Assembly (NCBI GenBank): GCA_963813345.1
Contig: CAWEYR010000013.1
Location: 23,261-87,260, forward strand
Origin: CAWDDA01 sp963813345
GTDB taxonomy: Bacteria; Acidobacteriota; Blastocatellia; RBC074
DNA length: 64,000 bases
Direction: 5' to 3'
Part shown: in pieces, positions 40,156 to 50,233 of the stretch
How the letters are laid out: each line of letters begins with the position of its first letter
Numbering within the stretch: position 1 is the first letter of the stretch
Notes under the pieces: model-generated
The model's input: the letters and a program-made list of their open reading frames with translations, nothing else
What the model was told of the DNA's origin: nothing
The model's database searches: none
Position numbers and translations under genes: made by a program

Positions 40156-41775
40156 CTATCTTAATTTGAATTTCAATTTCAAGTTTAATTGAAATGAGTG
40201 ATTCACCTGACACCTTACCTTCAACCCACTCGCGCTTGAGACTTGAAAGCGTAGCTCGCCAAAACGCGTCTTCACCGCGAGATACAATGGAATTCTGCGC
40301 GAGTCGTTGGATACCCAGACCTGTGCAACCAGCTCCTTGTCACGAAAAACGTCGAGCTGCGTCGCTGCCAGATTCCCCAGCAGGCTCCCGATCTGCTCTA
40401 CCTTGGCTGCCTTGATCGTCAGAATCAGCGGTCGATGATTCGCATCAAGCAGACCGAAATTGTATGCGCCCCCGGGCTGCATCGGCGTCGCCCGAACGGC
40501 ATAATAGAGTGACACCAGGTCAAGCGTCTGCGATGGAACGCGAAAATGCGTTCCGTTTGTCAGCTTTACCGTACCATCGCTCCAGTTGTAATCCGCCGTC
40601 GCCTGCTTCCGGCGTCTGCCTTCGCGGAGTCGAGTCTCGGTTCTCAACGGCGCAAGCGTCGCGGCGTCGACTACGCTGATCATTTCATCTTCAACTTCGA
40701 TCAGACTTCTCGCCAGACCGGTCGTTGACGCCTCTCCTGCAAGCTCAATGACGTTGCGGCTGCCAATTCGACCGCGCTGCCGGACTGAAAAGCTCGCCTT
40801 TCCAACTGTAGCAAAACTTCCCCACGAGACGCTGTAGCCGATTCGTTCACCGACGCTGAACGGCCGGCTCTTCTCAACCTCGGCATACTTCTCACCGGCG
40901 CCCTTCGGACCTTCGGCGTATTTCTCCTTTGTCCAGATCTGCTTCGGCCGCGGGTTATAACTGACCCCGGAAAGCTCTGCGCGCACCTCTCCAAACGGCA
41001 GCTTCGCCGTGATCAACACTGGCAGCTTCTGCGCGTCGTCAGAGAGCCAGATGTTTGTCTTGTATTTGCTTCGGTCCTTTGGATCGAGCTCAATGCGCAC
41101 GGTGTTGTACGCTCCGGTGGGAGTCGTGATTCGCCCGCGATCCAGAACTTTGATATCAATGTCGACCAGCTCGCGGCCATAGATCGCAGAATATCTGGCC
41201 TTCGAGCCCGACCCGAACCCCTTCGTTCTAAGTGCGTAAATAAGCGAAACCAGATCGTAAGTTTCGCCTGAAAGGCTGCGCTGCGAGGCATCCGCAAATC
41301 GCACCTGACGACCCTGTTGATCAAGGATCAGCAGATCTTCAGAACTGCGAGAGCCCTGCCGAATAGAGGTCTCGACGCGATGCGGAAGAAGCGTGCCGCT
41401 TTGAACGTATGACGTGTATTGATTGTCAATCTCGTGAAAGACCGACCGAACTTTGCCCGTCGTATTGACCCGCGCACGGAGCTGATAGCCGTCCTGACCG
41501 AAAAACGCACCCTGATCGACGACTTCGAGGTCGAGTCGGGCTGCTGTCATAAACGTTCCCCACGAAACGTAATAGGACAAGGTTTCTCCCGGAACAAGGG
41601 GTCCACGATTCGCGCTGCCGCTTCCAGCGACACCTGCCGACCCCGGTCGTGGTGGTGGAGTGAGCTGGCCGTCATTTTGAAACGCGCTCGGCGCGGCAGT
41701 CAGCGTCAGCAACGCTGCAACAATTGCAAGAAAGAGACTTAATCTGATTGATAAATGAAAACGAAACATCAACAA
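40156..41775 (-). CDS. Tandem DUF3108 secreted protein
   Basis: 539 residues with an N-terminal hydrophobic leader (IRLSLFLAIVAALLTLTAAP). Two DUF3108 repeats are clear: one from GETLSYYVSWGTFMTAARLD to about residue 285, and a second from GERIGYSVSWGSFATVGKAS to the end. Each has YDLVSLIYALRTK or LDLVSLYYAVRAT and a KLPVLITAKLPFGEVRAE-type strand. Function is unknown; DUF3108 proteins are envelope-located. It is probably part of a pyrF-DUF3108-FTR1 transcription unit (gaps of 37 and 12 bases). Confidence 0.85.
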   Translation of the reverse strand: MLMFRFHLSIRLSLFLAIVAALLTLTAAPSAFQNDGQLTPPPRPGSAGVAGSGSANRGPLVPGETLSYYVSWGTFMTAARLDLEVVDQGAFFGQDGYQLRARVNTTGKVRSVFHEIDNQYTSYVQSGTLLPHRVETSIRQGSRSSEDLLILDQQGRQVRFADASQRSLSGETYDLVSLIYALRTKGFGSGSKARYSAIYGRELVDIDIKVLDRGRITTPTGAYNTVRIELDPKDRSKYKTNIWLSDDAQKLPVLITAKLPFGEVRAELSGVSYNPRPKQIWTKEKYAEGPKGAGEKYAEVEKSRPFSVGERIGYSVSWGSFATVGKASFSVRQRGRIGSRNVIELAGEASTTGLARSLIEVEDEMISVVDAATLAPLRTETRLREGRRRKQATADYNWSDGTVKLTNGTHFRVPSQTLDLVSLYYAVRATPMQPGGAYNFGLLDANHRPLILTIKAAKVEQIGSLLGNLAATQLDVFRDKELVAQVWVSNDSRRIPLYLAVKTRFGELRFQVSSASGLKVRCQVNHSFQLNLKLKFKLR

Positions 41776-41812
41776 AAAGCCTTACTAATCGGATGAACTT
41801 AAACGACTTACA

Positions 41813-42538
41813 TTAAACGTCTTGCGCGCCGGTTTGTTCGATTTCTTCGAGAATGCGCCCAGCGGCCGCGCGAGGGTCATTATCTCCGATAATTGGCCGA
41901 CCAACGACTATATATGTCGCACCTGCATCGATCGCTTGCGCGGGGGTCATGACGCGTGCCTGATCATGACGCTCAGCCCCTGTTGGACGAACCCCGGGAA
42001 CAAGCACCACGAAGTCTTTACGCGGAATTGCACTGCGAATCGGTCGAATCTCGTGGGGGGAGGCAACGACGCCATCGAGGCCGGATAATTCGCTGAGCTT
42101 TGCCAGCGCGACAACCTCTTCTTCAATGGCGCGATCGATTCCAACCTCGCCGAGGGATTTCTGATCGTGACTCGTTAGTACCGTGACTCCAAGTATCAGC
42201 GGTGGCGTGAGACGTTCACGCTCTGCCACATCGTGAATCGCATCGGAAGTGCGTTGCATCATCTCCCGTCCGCCAAGCGCGTGCACGTTGAACACGCTCA
42301 CCCCCATCCTCGCCGCCTCGACTCCAGCTGACGCGACCGTATTTGGAATGTCGTGAAACTTGAGATCCAGAAAAACCCTCTCGCCGTGTTCTCTGATCTT
42401 GCGGACAACGTGCGGTCCCTCCGCCGTAAACAGCTGCTTCCCCACCTTGAACATTCCGGCAAGACCGCGAAGTTGTTCAACCAGCCTCATGGCATGATCA
42501 GCGTTGGGGACATCCAGTGCTACTACAAGAGGATTCAT
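41813..42538 (-). CDS. pyrF: Orotidine-5'-phosphate decarboxylase
   Basis: Final step of UMP synthesis. N-terminal VVALDVPNADHAMRLVEQL, the catalytic Lys-Asp loop in FLDLKFHDIPNTV, and the phosphate-binding loop LVPGVRPTGAERHDQARV with YIVVGRPI identify the bacterial group 1 enzyme. 241 residues, usual length. The start ATG is at 42538. It is separated from pyrD by a long family C repeat. The stop is 37 bases from the DUF3108 start. Confidence 0.96.
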   Translation of the reverse strand: MNPLVVALDVPNADHAMRLVEQLRGLAGMFKVGKQLFTAEGPHVVRKIREHGERVFLDLKFHDIPNTVASAGVEAARMGVSVFNVHALGGREMMQRTSDAIHDVAERERLTPPLILGVTVLTSHDQKSLGEVGIDRAIEEEVVALAKLSELSGLDGVVASPHEIRPIRSAIPRKDFVVLVPGVRPTGAERHDQARVMTPAQAIDAGATYIVVGRPIIGDNDPRAAAGRILEEIEQTGAQDV

Positions 42539-42559
42539 ATGACTCTTCGTTCGTTGTAC

Positions 42560-42728
42560 CGAGGGTCAGTGGCCAGTGGTCAGTGGCCAGTGTATGGGAG
42601 TGCAAACTTTGGCTTGTCGTCACCTTTCTAGCCTGATGAGAGCAAGCTGAAGCTTGAACCCCATGCACCGACAACTGACTACCGGCCACTGATCACTGGC
42701 CACCGACCACTGACCACTGGCCACTTCA
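42560..42728. repeat. Family C variant palindrome with GGTCAGTGGCC-type arms
   Basis: Left flank repeats CAGTGGCCAGTGGTCAGTGG; the right flank is its complement (CCACTGACCACTGGCCAC). In the middle one arm of the inner family C hairpin is preserved (GCAAGCTGAAGCTTGAACC), while the other is degenerate (AACTTTGGCTTG). It fills the pyrD-pyrF gap. Confidence 0.83.
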
Positions 42729-42738
42729 ACGTACCACT

Positions 42739-43650
42739 TCATAGAACGACCGTGCCTACGATTTCGCTGATATTTTCGAGGCCGTTTTGCGTGCAATAGT
42801 CTTCGAGCGCGTCCACGATCTTGATGGACGCGCCTGGATCGTAGAAATTCGCCGTTCCGACCTGAATCGCGCTTGCCCCGGCAATCATGAATTCGAGCGC
42901 ATCTTCAACAGTCGCAATTCCACCAATTCCAATCAGAGGGATACTTACTGCATTCGACGCTTGATAGACCGCGCGAACCGCGATCGGTTTGATAGCAGGG
43001 CCCGAAAGTCCGCCGGTGATATTTGCGAGGCGCGGCTTACGCGTATGAATATCGATCGCCATACCGACAGCAGTGTTGATGAGCGAAAGCGCGTCAGCGC
43101 CTGCCGCTTCGACGGCGCGCGCTACTAATGCAATGTCGGTTACGTTCGGTGACAGCTTGACGATGATCGGCCGACGCGTCGAGCTCTTGACGGCTGCGGT
43201 AACCTCGGCAGCCTGTCGCGGATCGTTTGCAAAGGACTCGCCGCCCTCTTTGACGTTTGGGCACGAGATGTTGAGCTCGTACGCGTCGATACCTTCGCCC
43301 TCATCGAGGATCCGGATAGCATCCCGGTACTCGTCGACCGTATATCCGAAGACGTTTGGTATGATCCGTGTCGAGTAGCGGCGAAGGAGCGGCAGCTTAT
43401 CGTTTACAAAAGCCTGCGCGCCAATGTTCTGGAGACCGATGGCGTTGAGCATTCCGCCATGCGTTTCGACAATTCTCGAAGGCGGATTTCCACGCATCGG
43501 TATTGCCGACAGGCCTTTCGTGCATATGCCCCCGAGCCTGTTGAGATCGATGAGCTCGCTCATGTCGAGGCCGTAACCACACGTACCGCTTGCGGTCAGA
43601 ACTGGATTGCTGAAAGTGATGCCCGCGATCTCCGAGCGAAGTGTACTCAT
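42739..43650 (-). CDS. pyrD: Dihydroorotate dehydrogenase, class 1B catalytic subunit
   Basis: Oxidises dihydroorotate to orotate with FMN; class 1B uses NAD through PyrK. Motifs: NPVLTASGTCGYG, YELNISCPNVKEGG (the active-site Cys typical of class 1), KLSPNVTDI, and FMN-phosphate loops GIGGIATVEDALEFMIAGAS. 303 residues. Its ATG overlaps the pyrK stop by four bases (ATGA). The family is unambiguous and the presence of PyrK next to it supports 1B. Confidence 0.95.
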   Translation of the reverse strand: MSTLRSEIAGITFSNPVLTASGTCGYGLDMSELIDLNRLGGICTKGLSAIPMRGNPPSRIVETHGGMLNAIGLQNIGAQAFVNDKLPLLRRYSTRIIPNVFGYTVDEYRDAIRILDEGEGIDAYELNISCPNVKEGGESFANDPRQAAEVTAAVKSSTRRPIIVKLSPNVTDIALVARAVEAAGADALSLINTAVGMAIDIHTRKPRLANITGGLSGPAIKPIAVRAVYQASNAVSIPLIGIGGIATVEDALEFMIAGASAIQVGTANFYDPGASIKIVDALEDYCTQNGLENISEIVGTVVL

Positions 43651-44471
43651 GCTGTGTGCATCGTCTTGACTGAGAAGAGCTCGTTACTTCGGAAAACGGG
43701 TCCGTCGACACAGACTCTCTTGTAGATGAACCCTTCCGGCACGTCGGCTTTGACCGCAACCGCACAGCCAACACAGATTCCGAATCCGCATGCCATCGGT
43801 GATTCGAGCGAAAGCTGCGCTGTGAGACCGTACTCAGAAGCGATCTCGGAGACTCGTTCGAGCATCGGCTCCGGTCCGCAGGCAAAGATCTCGGCATTCT
43901 TTGACCGTCTGAGGTGCTCCTCGAGAGGTTTCGTGACGAAGCCGGCAGTTCCGCAGGTGCCATCGAGAGTAGTCGCCGTGATCGACTCCTGACCGAGCAG
44001 TTCGACGTAGTCGTCCAGACCGCAAAGGTCCCCTTCGCTTGCGCCTCCGATAAAGAGACGCACCGCGCGACCACGCGCCTTCTCGCGCTCTGCGAGCATG
44101 AATAAAGCAGGCGAGCCGGCTCCTCCCGCTACAAGGAGAGGTTCGCCTTTGCTCTCAGTGAACGTATTGCCAAGAGGTCCAAGAAAATCGACCTTTTCGC
44201 CGGTGCAAAGCTCAGCAAGAGCTCTCGTTCCGCGTCCTATGACTTGATAGATAAACTCGGCGTGGGTGTTGCCCTGGATAGTCTCGCATCGATAAAAAGC
44301 CATTGCCCGCCTCAGAAGCGGCTCTTGAAGGCCGTGGGGCTTGATCATAGCAAACTGCGCAGGCAGGATATCGATCGTCACACCAAGGTCCAGCCGGAGA
44401 TGCCCATACTCGCGACCGGAGCCCGAACGAGTCAGTTGGTTGCGCTCAACGATGCAGATGGAATCGATCAA
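43647..44471 (-). CDS. pyrK: Dihydroorotate dehydrogenase electron-transfer subunit
   Basis: FAD- and 2Fe-2S-containing partner that links PyrD to NAD. Domains in order are a ferredoxin-reductase FAD domain (QFAMIKPHG, RRAMAFYRC), an NAD-binding domain (LLVAGGAGSPALFMLAE, IFACGPEPML) and the C-terminal cysteine cluster MACGFGICVGCAVAVK with a later Cys in YKRVCVDGPVF. 274 residues, typical. It is the first gene of the pyrK-pyrD pair. The ATG at 44471 gives the normal N-terminus. Confidence 0.93.
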   Translation of the reverse strand: MIDSICIVERNQLTRSGSGREYGHLRLDLGVTIDILPAQFAMIKPHGLQEPLLRRAMAFYRCETIQGNTHAEFIYQVIGRGTRALAELCTGEKVDFLGPLGNTFTESKGEPLLVAGGAGSPALFMLAEREKARGRAVRLFIGGASEGDLCGLDDYVELLGQESITATTLDGTCGTAGFVTKPLEEHLRRSKNAEIFACGPEPMLERVSEIASEYGLTAQLSLESPMACGFGICVGCAVAVKADVPEGFIYKRVCVDGPVFRSNELFSVKTMHTA

Positions 44472-44502
44472 TCAGGTGATACTCCGGGGGTTTTCGGGCA
44501 AA

Positions 44503-45687
44503 CTAAAAGTCTATCACCGCGAGAGGCATTCTGCTAAGTGCCCGGACGGCGGATGACGTGTTTGATGCGGTTCCACGCTTTCGCAACGGATAAGGTATAG
44601 AGGCAAATTCGAGTTCGAGCTGATCGATGCGCTTGACTCTGTTTGAAAGGCCTCGAAGGTAGTCAGCTGCGGCACGGGCTTCGGCCTCGATCGAAAAGCC
44701 TTCCTGGAGCTGGTGTTCAGCAATAACTTCCGCATAGACGCTGAGGATGCCATCGACGGCGGGATCAGCGCAGGCTGTTTTCTCTGATGCGTTCAGAGAC
44801 GTTGGCTGCGTCGGCTGGATTGTATCGCTGTATCTCGCGAATCAGTATTTGACGGGTAAGAGGTTGCTGCAACGTTCTGATACCGAAGTTGCTGACACGG
44901 AGTCGATCAAGTTCTTTGCTCGTAACCATTGGTCCCGCGCGGCTTCATCACAAAGCACGACCGCGTTTCCCGTGGCAAGCGCTTCGAGTGCAGCACGACC
45001 CTTTGCGAACACGATGTCGTATTGAGGTAATGACTCTTCCGGTCGGGTCGATACGTTGTTCGCGGCGAGACCGATGACATCGAGCTTGAGCCCGGCGCTC
45101 GCACATGCAGCACGCACAATGGAAAGATAAGCTTTGCTCGCTCGCCTGGTTGCTAAAGACGAGGGCACGCGCAGGTTTGTCAGGCAGCGGACCGCGCGGC
45201 TTGAACAGATTGAGATCGACAAAATTGAACAATACCTCAACGCGTGTTTCGGAAATGCCGTGCTCGATCAGCAGTCGATCGCGGACGGTGTGATCAACAG
45301 CCACGTATCGCAGAATTCTTGGAAATAACGGCGGCGCTTCTTCCCACGGCAGCCAGCCGTGACAGAAATAGACCGCTGGCACGTTTGGGAATCGAAGAAG
45401 GGCAGTCATCGTTTCGAGATGATGCTGACCGTGTATGATGTCAGGTACCACACCGAGGGTATTCAAGTCGTCGACTACCGGAATGGTAACGCTTTTCAGC
45501 TCCTCAGCGAACGAGCCAAGAATATTGCTATAAACAAATGGAGAATGGCCACGTGCGAGGAGCGCAGTTGCCACGTCCGGATATACATCTGCGTGCGGGC
45601 CCGATGCAGAAGAGTCGTGTTCGTGATCAGGACGCGAAGACCTTTAATGAGGTAGAGATGCCGGGAGTATGTGACGAGCGATTGCAC
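44503..45687 (-). CDS. Glycosyltransferase family 4-like protein (frameshifted)
   Basis: Reconstructed from three or four frames. The N-terminal part is GLRVLITNTTLLHR, then, after a shift near 45600, DVATALLARGHSPFVYSNIL, PDIIHGQHHLETMTALLRFP and YFCHGWLPWEEAPPLFPRIL. After a shift near 45130 come AGLKLDVIGLAANNVSTRPE and the conserved donor-binding stretch YDIVFAKGRAALEALATGNA. Near 44800 it shifts again to a helical tail (EAEARAAADYLRGLSNRVKR) that ends at 44503. The fold fits GT4; sugar and acceptor are unknown. It belongs to a minus-strand block with PIG-L and membrane glycosyltransferase genes. Confidence 0.7.
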
Positions 45688-45702
45688 GAGTGGTTCGACG
45701 TG

Positions 45703-46484
45703 TTAATGGTAGCGAAGGAGACGCCGGTAATAGCGCGCTGCCACCTGCTTCTCGCCATACTTTTCGTAATACGGTGGTAGCACAGGCGGGTCAAAAGTAA
45801 CGGAGACTGGCCTCAAGCACTCTGTTGCGAAACGCCTCGCTCCCCTCGGTCTCAAGAGCTGCGCGGACTTCAGCAGCAATTGCGGGATAGTTTTAGACGA
45901 CCTGATCTTGCGCTCAAATGCTTGGTCGTCAAGATGAAGCCAGAGTGCGCGATCCCGAAGATTCTCGGGCAATGTTCCAGGTGGACCGGTCAGAGGGAAA
46001 TCGAAGTTTGCAATCTCGTTCTCCGATTGCGAAGGCGACCCACGTTTGAAACGCCCATTTAGACGCGCGATGACCGCGTTGATCAAATAACGGCAGACAT
46101 CGTGGACCGCGTTATAGCCTTTGAGTGCGTCACCCACGACATATTCAACGCCTGTATGGGCGAGTTCACTTTCGAGCGATCTTGCGAGATCGAAGAAGAA
46201 CCGAAGTCGTGATTGAGAATGGCTTCGTATGCCGCTTCATCCGTTATAGCGCCGAACAACCGTCCGGGCGTGGCTCCTGCCTGATTGACAATTGACTTTG
46301 TGGAACTGACGCGTGAATTTCCTGTTCGGCCAGATCCGTCAGTCAGCACGAACACCAGCGGCCGCGCTACCTCGAGCCATCCGTGCACTCGCAACTCGTG
46401 CCCGGGGTGACCGACTATCAGAGCTGCAGGTCCGTGAAGATGGAGTCTCGTCGAGGTCCCATAAGCCAAGCTTATACGGTTCAT
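45703..46484 (-). CDS. PIG-L-family deacetylase (frameshifted)
   Basis: LmbE/PIG-L N-deacetylase fold, zinc-dependent, acting on N-acetyl sugars. From the ATG at 46484 it reads ALIVGHPGHELRVHGWLEVA, then PLVFVLTDGSGRTGNSRVSS, RLFGAITDEAAYEAILNHDF. After a shift near 46190 it reads VVGDALKGYNAVHDVCRYLI, and the tail PPVLPPYYEKYGEKQVAARY is typical of this subfamily. The usual PHPDDE motif is modified to GHPGHE, as in a recognised branch. About 260 residues when joined. Located between glycosyltransferases, so a glycan-modifying role is likely. Confidence 0.75.
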
Positions 46485-46515
46485 TGGTTCTATCGGGAGC
46501 TTCGTGACGTAAACG

Positions 46516-47990
46516 TCAAAGTATCGGCCGATGCTCAAGGTATGGAGCCTTCGTTCCGCTCGCCCTCGCGACCAATGAAAGTTTGTTGCCGGCAGGCCGG
46601 CGATTGGGGTCGATGTCAGAAGGAATGTCTGACCGTGACCTGAATTCGCCCTCTTTGACCTTTGTCAGGAAATCGCGTTCAAGTTCTTGAGGGTCGAATA
46701 CTCGAGTCTGTCGGTCTGCCAAGAAAGAATGTCACGTGTGGTGTAAACAGTTTTTCGAAATACAGGACATCCCTTTCAGGGTCGAATTGAGATTGCAGAT
46801 ACCTTGCCGCACGCACAGGAGGACTCACTTCGCTGCGGAGCATGCGGATCAGCGGAAGACTCCAAATCGCGAAGGCTGTTGCTACAATGAGAATCACAAT
46901 GGCACCAGCGACACGCCCGTGTTTCACATTTCGCCAGGGTAATAACAATCCACAGGCTGCCAGTGCCATGAAGAATGGAATGTATGGCATCGAATAGACG
47001 ACGGCCCCCATAGGGGTATTGATAATCACTGTGAAGATCAGATAGGGCACGAAAGCGATGATCATCAGTGCTGCTGCTCTTTTTCGATAATAATAGAGAG
47101 CGACCATGCCAATCAACGCGAGGGCGTAGACCGTATGAGCGATCCACTCAGCGCCCCAGACCCGAATGAAGAAATGATCGAATCTGAGCCCGAGCGGTAT
47201 CTCTGGCACAAAGATCGGATCGCTTCGCCAGACGTACTCCGATTGAACTCGCATCACGCGTCGATAGGTGTCGAGTCCTGTAGAGCATGATCAATGGCAC
47301 ATACCACGCCAGTACGCAGACGACGATCGCCAATAATCCGAGCGCTACCAGACGCCACTCACGCGCTCGCAGCCGCTGCCAGAGCACGAGAACAAGCAGC
47401 GGTCCAGCGAGCGCAACTACGGTGACACGAACACCCATCGCAAGCCCGAGAAGAGCACATCCTCCGAGGAGCGCGGCGTTGCTTCGCCTCCCTTTCAGAG
47501 CAAGCAGTAATGTGATGAGACCAAGTCCCAGAGTTGGTCCATCACTGCGCGCGATCCCGCTGTGAACCCACAAGGCCGGGGCGAAGCAGGTGAACAGGGA
47601 ACCGAAAAAGGCCAGTAGACGGTTTTCAAAGATCTCTCGAAAGAGCAAATAAAGAATCACACCGAGAAGAGAAGAGAAGACGAAATTGACCGCTACAAGC
47701 GCACGGTGCTCGTCGTGAAGCACCGCGTATGCGACGCGTGCGAGAGCGATGAACACGGGAAAGCCCGGCGGATGAGGACTGTGACTCGCAATGTCGTATT
47801 GGTGAATAGCGCGGGCAAAGTTGATATCGTCCCACTCCCATAGCGAAGCGGGAATCGCGTAGACGCGCGTAGCTGCGCAAATGGCAAAGAGCGTTACAAG
47901 CGCGATACGGTCAAGGTTTGCAGGTTTCAAAGCTCGCGGCGAAGCGTATGCCGTCCGATCATGCCCAGGGTCTCTTTGGCAGTCCGCCAT
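46516..47990 (-). CDS. Multi-pass membrane glycosyltransferase (GT39/ArnT-like), frameshifted
   Basis: Integral-membrane glycosyltransferase of the dolichyl-phosphate mannosyltransferase (GT-C) type. The early loop has WEWDDINFARAIHQYD, with an acidic motif as in GT39 and ArnT, followed by HSPHPPGFPVFIALARVAYA. Many hydrophobic helices follow (LLGGCALLGLAMGVRVTVVA, WRLVALGLLAIVVCVLAWYV). A shift near 47270 moves to YVWRSDPIFVPEIPLG, then more helices, and a final shift near 46740 gives the soluble tail ending at 46516. Start uncertain: ATG at 47990 overlaps the preceding gene; a TTG at about 47929 overlaps its stop. It uses a lipid-linked sugar made by the adjacent GT2. Confidence 0.78.
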
Positions 47991-48668
47991 ACATTCATTT
48001 TGCTGACACGGTTGCTCAGATTGTAGTTGAGAGCCAGAGGTATCTCGCTGATTCTCGGTTCAAAACAACGCAATTTCATGAGCAGCTCAGACGTACAACC
48101 AAAGCCTTGTTGTTGAATTAACGAGCCGGAATAGAGCGTAACTGCCTGGATCAGGAGTCCGGCCCTGTAGGCTCGAAATCCGCAAGTGTAATCACGCACA
48201 CCGGGCATCGGCAGGAGCAGGCGGAAAAGACCTGATGCGCCGAGGCTCATCAATCTGCGCAACCGCGGAACACCCATAACACGGCTGCCAGATCTGTACC
48301 GCGAAGCAATGACAAGATCGCTTCCGGACTCGACAAGTCTCACCATTTCAGGAATCAGGCAAGGCGGATGAGAGTTATCGGCGTCCATGGTTACGATAAC
48401 GTCATCGGCTCGAGCACCCGTCGAGGGCTGCCTCGAGCCCCGCTTTGAGGGCAAAGGCGAGCCCACGATTTGGCTGGAGGTCGACGATGCGGAGCTTAAG
48501 CTTTGAGATGAACGAACCTCCGATTTCGAGTGTTCGATCCGTGCTTCCATCGTTGACAAGAATCACCTCACCGGCAACATTGCTTTGCGCGAGCATCACA
48601 CTCAGCCCGTCAAGCAATTCAGGAAGCGAACTCTCCTCGTTGTAAGCGGGTAAGACGATCCGGACCAT
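47927..48668 (-). CDS. Dolichol-phosphate mannosyltransferase-like GT2 (one frameshift)
   Basis: Polyprenyl-phosphate glycosyltransferase. ATG at 48668 gives MVRIVLPAYNEESSLPELLD; EVILVNDGSTDRTLEI and the catalytic DXD in TMDADNSHPP follow, with a one-base shift between (near 48415). The second half contains DLVIASRYRSGSRVMGVPRL, DYTCGFRAYRA and the family-typical ELLMKLRCFEPRISEIPLAL. Total about 246 residues, no C-terminal membrane segments. It probably supplies the lipid-linked sugar for the downstream GT39-like protein, whose start overlaps its stop. Confidence 0.85.
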
Positions 48669-48696
48669 CGGTCCCATCGTACCATCTCGTGAAGAG

Positions 48697-48725
48697 ACCT
48701 GGGAGCACCGATTTGGAGTGCGCTG
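48697..48725. repeat. Repeat scar: family D end fused to family A end
   Basis: CCTGGGAGCACCG followed by ATTTGGAGTGCG joins one half-end of each family and lacks the partner arms. It sits just before the truncated YfhO-like sequence. Confidence 0.6.
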
Positions 48726-48759
48726 GCTCTTTCTCACCTCGGAGCAGTCAAAACGTAAA

Positions 48760-49098
48760 AACTACTGGATGGAAGTGCATTTGATCCGGCTGACACAGTA
48801 CTATTTGAAACCGAGCTCGAGACAACCAATCCGCAACCCGGATTCCTGGTCTTGAGCGAGATCTATTACCGGGGATGGGAAGCTCGGATCGACGGCGAGC
48901 GGCACCGGTCGAGAGGGTAAACTAAGCGTTCCGCGGAGTAGCTTGCCCGCCGGAAAGCATCGGGTTGAGTTTGTGTTTCTTGCACACAGTTTCCGGAATG
49001 GAGCAGTCTATTCAGGAATCGGATTGGCATTCCTTGTCCTCGGTGCAATATGGTGCCAGTGGCGTTCTCGGGGATTCAGGAATCGAGAGAGTCATTGA
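48760..49098 (+). pseudogene. 3' remnant of a YfhO-like membrane protein
   Basis: The translated stretch LLDGSAFDPADTVLFETELE, FLVLSEIYYRGWEARIDGER and, in another frame, PAGKHRVEFVFLAHSFRNGA, SGIGLAFLVLGAIWCQW matches the C-terminal end of YfhO-type (GT-C-like) membrane proteins: a beta domain followed by the last helix. About 110 residues remain of a usual 700-900. A stop (TAA, at about 48756) lies immediately upstream, and there is a frame shift in the 48900 region. The break coincides with a fused repeat scar, so the 5' part was probably deleted. Confidence 0.65.
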
Positions 49099-49162
49099 CT
49101 ACTAATACAAATCGAGGAGAGATTCGGATGTTGAATCGGACTTTGAATCGACGATTGAGAAG

Positions 49163-49658
49163 ATGGTTGTGTCGTTGCTGGCAGTGTTAGTGCTAGTGCT
49201 GGGCGGTTGCGTTGCAGAAGAAAAGGACGACAAGGCTGCAGGTCGCTGCAGGTTCGGCGACGGCTCCGAGGGTAGTCTATGGGAGCGGGTTTTTTGGTGA
49301 GGAAAAAGCTGGTGACAACGCCTGGCGCTGGATGGAGCCGACCGGTGTGATCAGACTTCGCAACACGGGGAAGGACATGGAGCTCGCGATTACGGGCCGT
49401 CCGCCAGTGGAGCACTTCAAACAGGCACCGACGATAACGATCACGCTTAACGGGACGAAGCTTGACGAATACAAAGGCAGTAATGACGTGGCTACGCGGA
49501 CTTTGACTGTCACGCCCGCACAACAAGGTGACGGAGAATGGTCGGAGCTCAAGATCTCATCAGACATGTCGTTTGTTCCAAAAGAGGTCGAAAAGACGTC
49601 GACCGATGAGCGCAGACTGGCATTTTCGTTGACCGGTCTGACGTGGAAGCTTAAGTAG
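49163..49658 (+). CDS. Small lipoprotein of unknown function (one frameshift)
   Basis: ATG at 49163 gives MVVSLLAVLVLVLGGCVAEE, a lipoprotein signal with lipobox LGGC; modification at that Cys is expected. A shift in the 49240 region then leads to VVYGSGFFGEEKAGDNAWRW and a compact beta-rich domain (GVIRLRNTGKDMELAITGRP, SFVPKEVEKTSTDERRLAFS, LTGLTWKLK end). About 165 residues. The domain resembles small carbohydrate-binding-like modules of membrane glycosyltransferase neighbours, but no named family is recognised. The end is 27 bases before pyrR. Confidence 0.65.
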
Positions 49659-49685
49659 GCGCTTCGTAGGAAGATGAGGGTGTGA

Positions 49686-50231
49686 ATGGACTTCGTCGAA
49701 AAGGCGCATGTCATGTCCTCTGGTGACATGGACCGTGTCATGGCTCGAATTGCTTCGCAGGTTGTCGAGAACAATCCTGACCTCTCTAATGTCCTTCTCG
49801 TCGGTATAAGGCGCAGAGGAGTTCCGCTTGCGACGATGCTGGCCGCAAAAATCAGAGAGATGGGAAAAGCGGACGTCGCCACTGGTGCGCTCGACATTAC
49901 CCTTTATCGCGATGACTTGAGCACGGTCGGCGAGCGGCCGGTGGTCAACCGGACAGAGCTTCCCGCAGATGTTACTGGGAAGACGATAGTCCTTGTCGAT
50001 GATGTTCTTTATACTGGCCGAACTATACGCGCCGCACTTGACGAGTTGATAGACTTCGGACGTCCGAAGCGCGTCGAGCTGGCAGTTCTAATTGATCGAG
50101 GACACCGCGAACTGCCGATCCAGGCCGATTACGTCGGTAAGCACGTCCAAACCACTGAAGAAGAGATTATCAAGGTGATGCTTCCCGACTTTGACGGCCG
50201 GGAAGAAGTAGTCCTTGTCGAAAGAGCGTAG
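49686..50231 (+). CDS. pyrR: Bifunctional PyrR: pyr mRNA-binding attenuator / uracil phosphoribosyltransferase
   Basis: PyrR proteins sense UMP/PRPP and can bind pyr leader RNA; they also make UMP from uracil. The PRPP-binding loop VLVDDVLYTGRTIRAALDEL, the N-terminal VLLVGIRRRGVPLATMLA and the region LDITLYRDDLSTVG identify the family. 181 residues, usual. It is the first of pyrR-pyrB-pyrC. The 153 bases between it and pyrB are entirely a family C palindrome; no separate PyrR-binding anti-terminator was recognised. Confidence 0.95.
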   Translation: MDFVEKAHVMSSGDMDRVMARIASQVVENNPDLSNVLLVGIRRRGVPLATMLAAKIREMGKADVATGALDITLYRDDLSTVGERPVVNRTELPADVTGKTIVLVDDVLYTGRTIRAALDELIDFGRPKRVELAVLIDRGHRELPIQADYVGKHVQTTEEEIIKVMLPDFDGREEVVLVERA

Positions 50232-50233
50232 AA

